Shown here in pieces: positions 6,222 to 6,805 of a stretch of 6,805 nt of DNA. The DNA is from CAZQNF01 sp964403325 (GTDB lineage: Bacteria > Patescibacteriota > Patescibacteriia > Magasanikbacterales > GWA2-37-8), in contig CAYOFO010000059.1 of NCBI GenBank assembly GCA_964403325.1, forward strand, positions 1 through 6,805, written 5' to 3'. The translations under genes and the position numbers were made by a program. Each line of letters begins with the position of its first letter. Within the stretch, counting starts at the first letter, position 1. Under the pieces are notes generated by a model. It searched no databases and was not told where the DNA came from. It worked only from the letters and a program-made list of their open reading frames with translations.

Positions 6222-6250
6222 TTGACTTTGGGGTATTTTTATGGTATACT
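6222..6250 (+). promoter_or_regulatory. Strong promoter with extended -10
   Basis: TTGACT (6222-6227) is a 5 of 6 match to the -35 consensus. After exactly 17 bp comes TATACT (6245-6250), a 5 of 6 match to the -10, preceded by TGG (6242-6244) as an extended -10 element. This is the best plus-strand promoter in the window. Transcription would start near 6257, placing roughly 270-310 nt of leader before the next gene. Confidence 0.8.
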
Positions 6251-6287
6251 ATTTTAGTTTTAAAAAGGTTTCTAGAATTTTTTTAAA

Positions 6288-6350
6288 ATGAGTTCTTTAC
6301 AAAGAAGAAAGCGAAGACAGGGTTCCCGGTTGGTGAGCGTCTTTATATGA
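6288..6350 (+). CDS. Possible 20-residue basic leader peptide
   Basis: This tiny ORF lies in the leader downstream of the 6222 promoter, about 31 nt after the predicted transcript start. It encodes an arginine- and lysine-rich stretch (QRRKRRQGSR at residues 5-14) and ends in TGA. Its stop overlaps the ATG of another tiny ORF. No Shine-Dalgarno is at a usable distance. It could be a regulatory leader peptide, but at this length chance is likely. Confidence 0.2.
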   Translation: MSSLQRRKRRQGSRLVSVFI

Positions 6351-6388
6351 AGAAAGATAATAATCGCATGTTATTTTTCTCTGTATAG
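6347..6388 (+). CDS. Possible 13-residue ORF, ATGA-overlapped with the preceding tiny ORF
   Basis: ATG at 6347 shares bases with the TGA at 6348-6350 (ATGA). It encodes MKKDNNRMLFFSV and stops at TAG 6386-6388, inside the 5' strand of the candidate three-way junction, so a ribosome ending there would block the closing helix. It is very short and could be chance. Confidence 0.15.
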   Translation: MKKDNNRMLFFSV

Positions 6389-6555
6389 GGAGCTTCCTCT
6401 GTGGAGCTACTCTGTTCTTTAAATAGAACAGAGCCCTGACTTCAACTTCTTCTCATGTTTTGTGAGTCAGAAAGTTTCACAATCTCAATAATTGTGAGTA
6501 TTTTCTGCTGCGAAACAATTTTTATTCAATGTTGGATTATTGTTGTCCAAACAAA

Positions 6556-6805
6556 ATGTATATTAAGTATATGAGAAGTCCAGAAATGGCAATGGCTTTT
6601 GCCGCTTTTGTAGCAGGAGCAGGGGGTGAAATAAATAAGGCTCATGCTGAATCAACTCATGAAGGGAAATCTCCTCATGCCGTTGTTGAAAGTGCTAAAA
6701 TAGCCCATGATACAGATCACCAAGGTTTGAAGAGAGAAGTTACCGTAGAAGTTGGGGCAGATACTCATGGACAAATTTCTTTGGCTCTAGGGCCAGAGGG
6801 CGTTT
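6556..6805 (+). CDS. Secreted-looking protein of unknown function (C-terminus beyond window)
   Basis: This is an open frame running off the right edge, with 83 residues visible. From ATG 6556 the N-terminus carries Lys4 and Arg7, then a hydrophobic, alanine-rich stretch (MAMAFAAFVAGAGG, residues 11-24), then AHA-ES, a possible signal peptidase I site near residue 31. This suggests export. The mature part is hydrophilic, with scattered His residues (STHEG, SPHAV, AHDTDHQ) and a strand-like REVTVEVGADTHGQISLAL. I recognise no family. Other in-frame starts are ATG 6529 and ATG 6571, and none has a Shine-Dalgarno. The choice of 6556 rests only on the better signal peptide n-region. It would be expressed from the promoter at 6222 through the long leader. 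Confidence 0.55.
   Translation, partial: MYIKYMRSPEMAMAFAAFVAGAGGEINKAHAESTHEGKSPHAVVESAKIAHDTDHQGLKREVTVEVGADTHGQISLALGPEGV

Larger units (their letters stand above)
6257..6528 (+). promoter_or_regulatory. Candidate structured 5' leader RNA (or small RNA), family unknown
   Basis: This is the only stretch over 300 nt without a convincing gene (6195-6528). After the promoter it shows several stems: AAGAC/GTCTT at 6314-6318 and 6339-6343; AGCT/AGCT at 6391-6394 and 6405-6408; a perfect 9-bp stem at 6410-6418 and 6425-6433 with a 6-nt loop; and TCACAAT/ATTGTGA at 6477-6483 and 6491-6497. AGGG (6387-6390) can pair with CCCT (6434-6437), enclosing two of these as a three-way junction. CTGACT (6436-6441) can instead pair with AGTCAG (6465-6470), which shares bases with that closing helix, so the two folds exclude each other. 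No U-tract follows the strong hairpins. I see none of the conserved cores of T-box, TPP, cobalamin, SAM, RNase P, SRP or tmRNA. It may control the gene at 6556 or be a separate RNA. Confidence 0.45.

Noticed and set aside
6410..6433. The perfect 9-bp hairpin as a Rho-independent terminator
   Set aside because: No U-tract follows; the next bases are CCCTGACTTC.
6257..6528. The leader as a T-box, tmRNA, RNase P, SRP or 6S RNA
   Set aside because: None of the conserved cores is present, for example no TGGnACCGCG, no GAGGAAAGTC and no GGAAGGAAGCAGCC.
1..6805. CRISPR array, insertion sequence, tRNA or phage feature
   Set aside because: No direct repeat series, transposase, tRNA fold or integrase is visible anywhere in the window.

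Overview
The window holds most of an iron-sulfur cluster assembly (SUF) operon on the minus strand, followed on the plus strand by a divergently transcribed flavin reductase gene and an accessory tail. Genes are tightly packed, with 1-nt gaps and one 4-nt ATGA overlap. Shine-Dalgarno sequences are weak or absent, the code behaves as standard (TGA reads as a stop), and several small proteins have no recognisable family. Together with the SufS/SufU pairing, this fits a small-genome bacterium, possibly of the Candidate Phyla Radiation (Patescibacteria). That assignment is an inference from style and content: no rRNA or phylogenetic marker is present.

Minus strand, in transcription order from about 5151 down to 1: a near-consensus promoter (TTGACA, 17 bp, TATTTT); sufB (cluster scaffold); a 208-residue protein with a zinc-dependent phospholipase C-like pattern of His and Asp residues; sufS (cysteine desulfurase), whose start overlaps the previous stop; sufU (zinc sulfur acceptor); a HAD phosphatase resembling a free-standing P-type ATPase phosphorylation domain; a NUDIX hydrolase; and sufC (ABC ATPase), cut by the left edge of the window. 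SufS would draw sulfur from cysteine, SufU would carry the persulfide, and SufB with SufC would build the cluster. No sufD is visible, but it could lie beyond sufC. Four other-function or unassigned positions (the 208-aa gene, HAD, NUDIX and the gap before sufC) separate sufB from sufC, which is not the usual compact arrangement.

Plus strand: a 228-residue ferredoxin-NADP reductase-type flavoprotein starts 107 nt from the sufB start and shares the intergenic region with the suf promoter. It could supply electrons for cluster assembly, although this is only suggested by position. Three nucleotides after its stop begins a 104-codon frame broken by an in-frame TAA at codon 15. The part after the stop can be read as a 72-residue protein of unknown function.

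From about 6195 to 6528 there is no convincing gene. This stretch contains a strong extended -10 promoter (TTGACT, 17 bp, TATACT) and a leader of roughly 270-310 nt with several clear stems, including a possible three-way junction and a competing helix. It leads into a secreted-looking, histidine-containing protein cut by the right edge. The leader matches no RNA family that I recognise and is the best candidate here for something undescribed.
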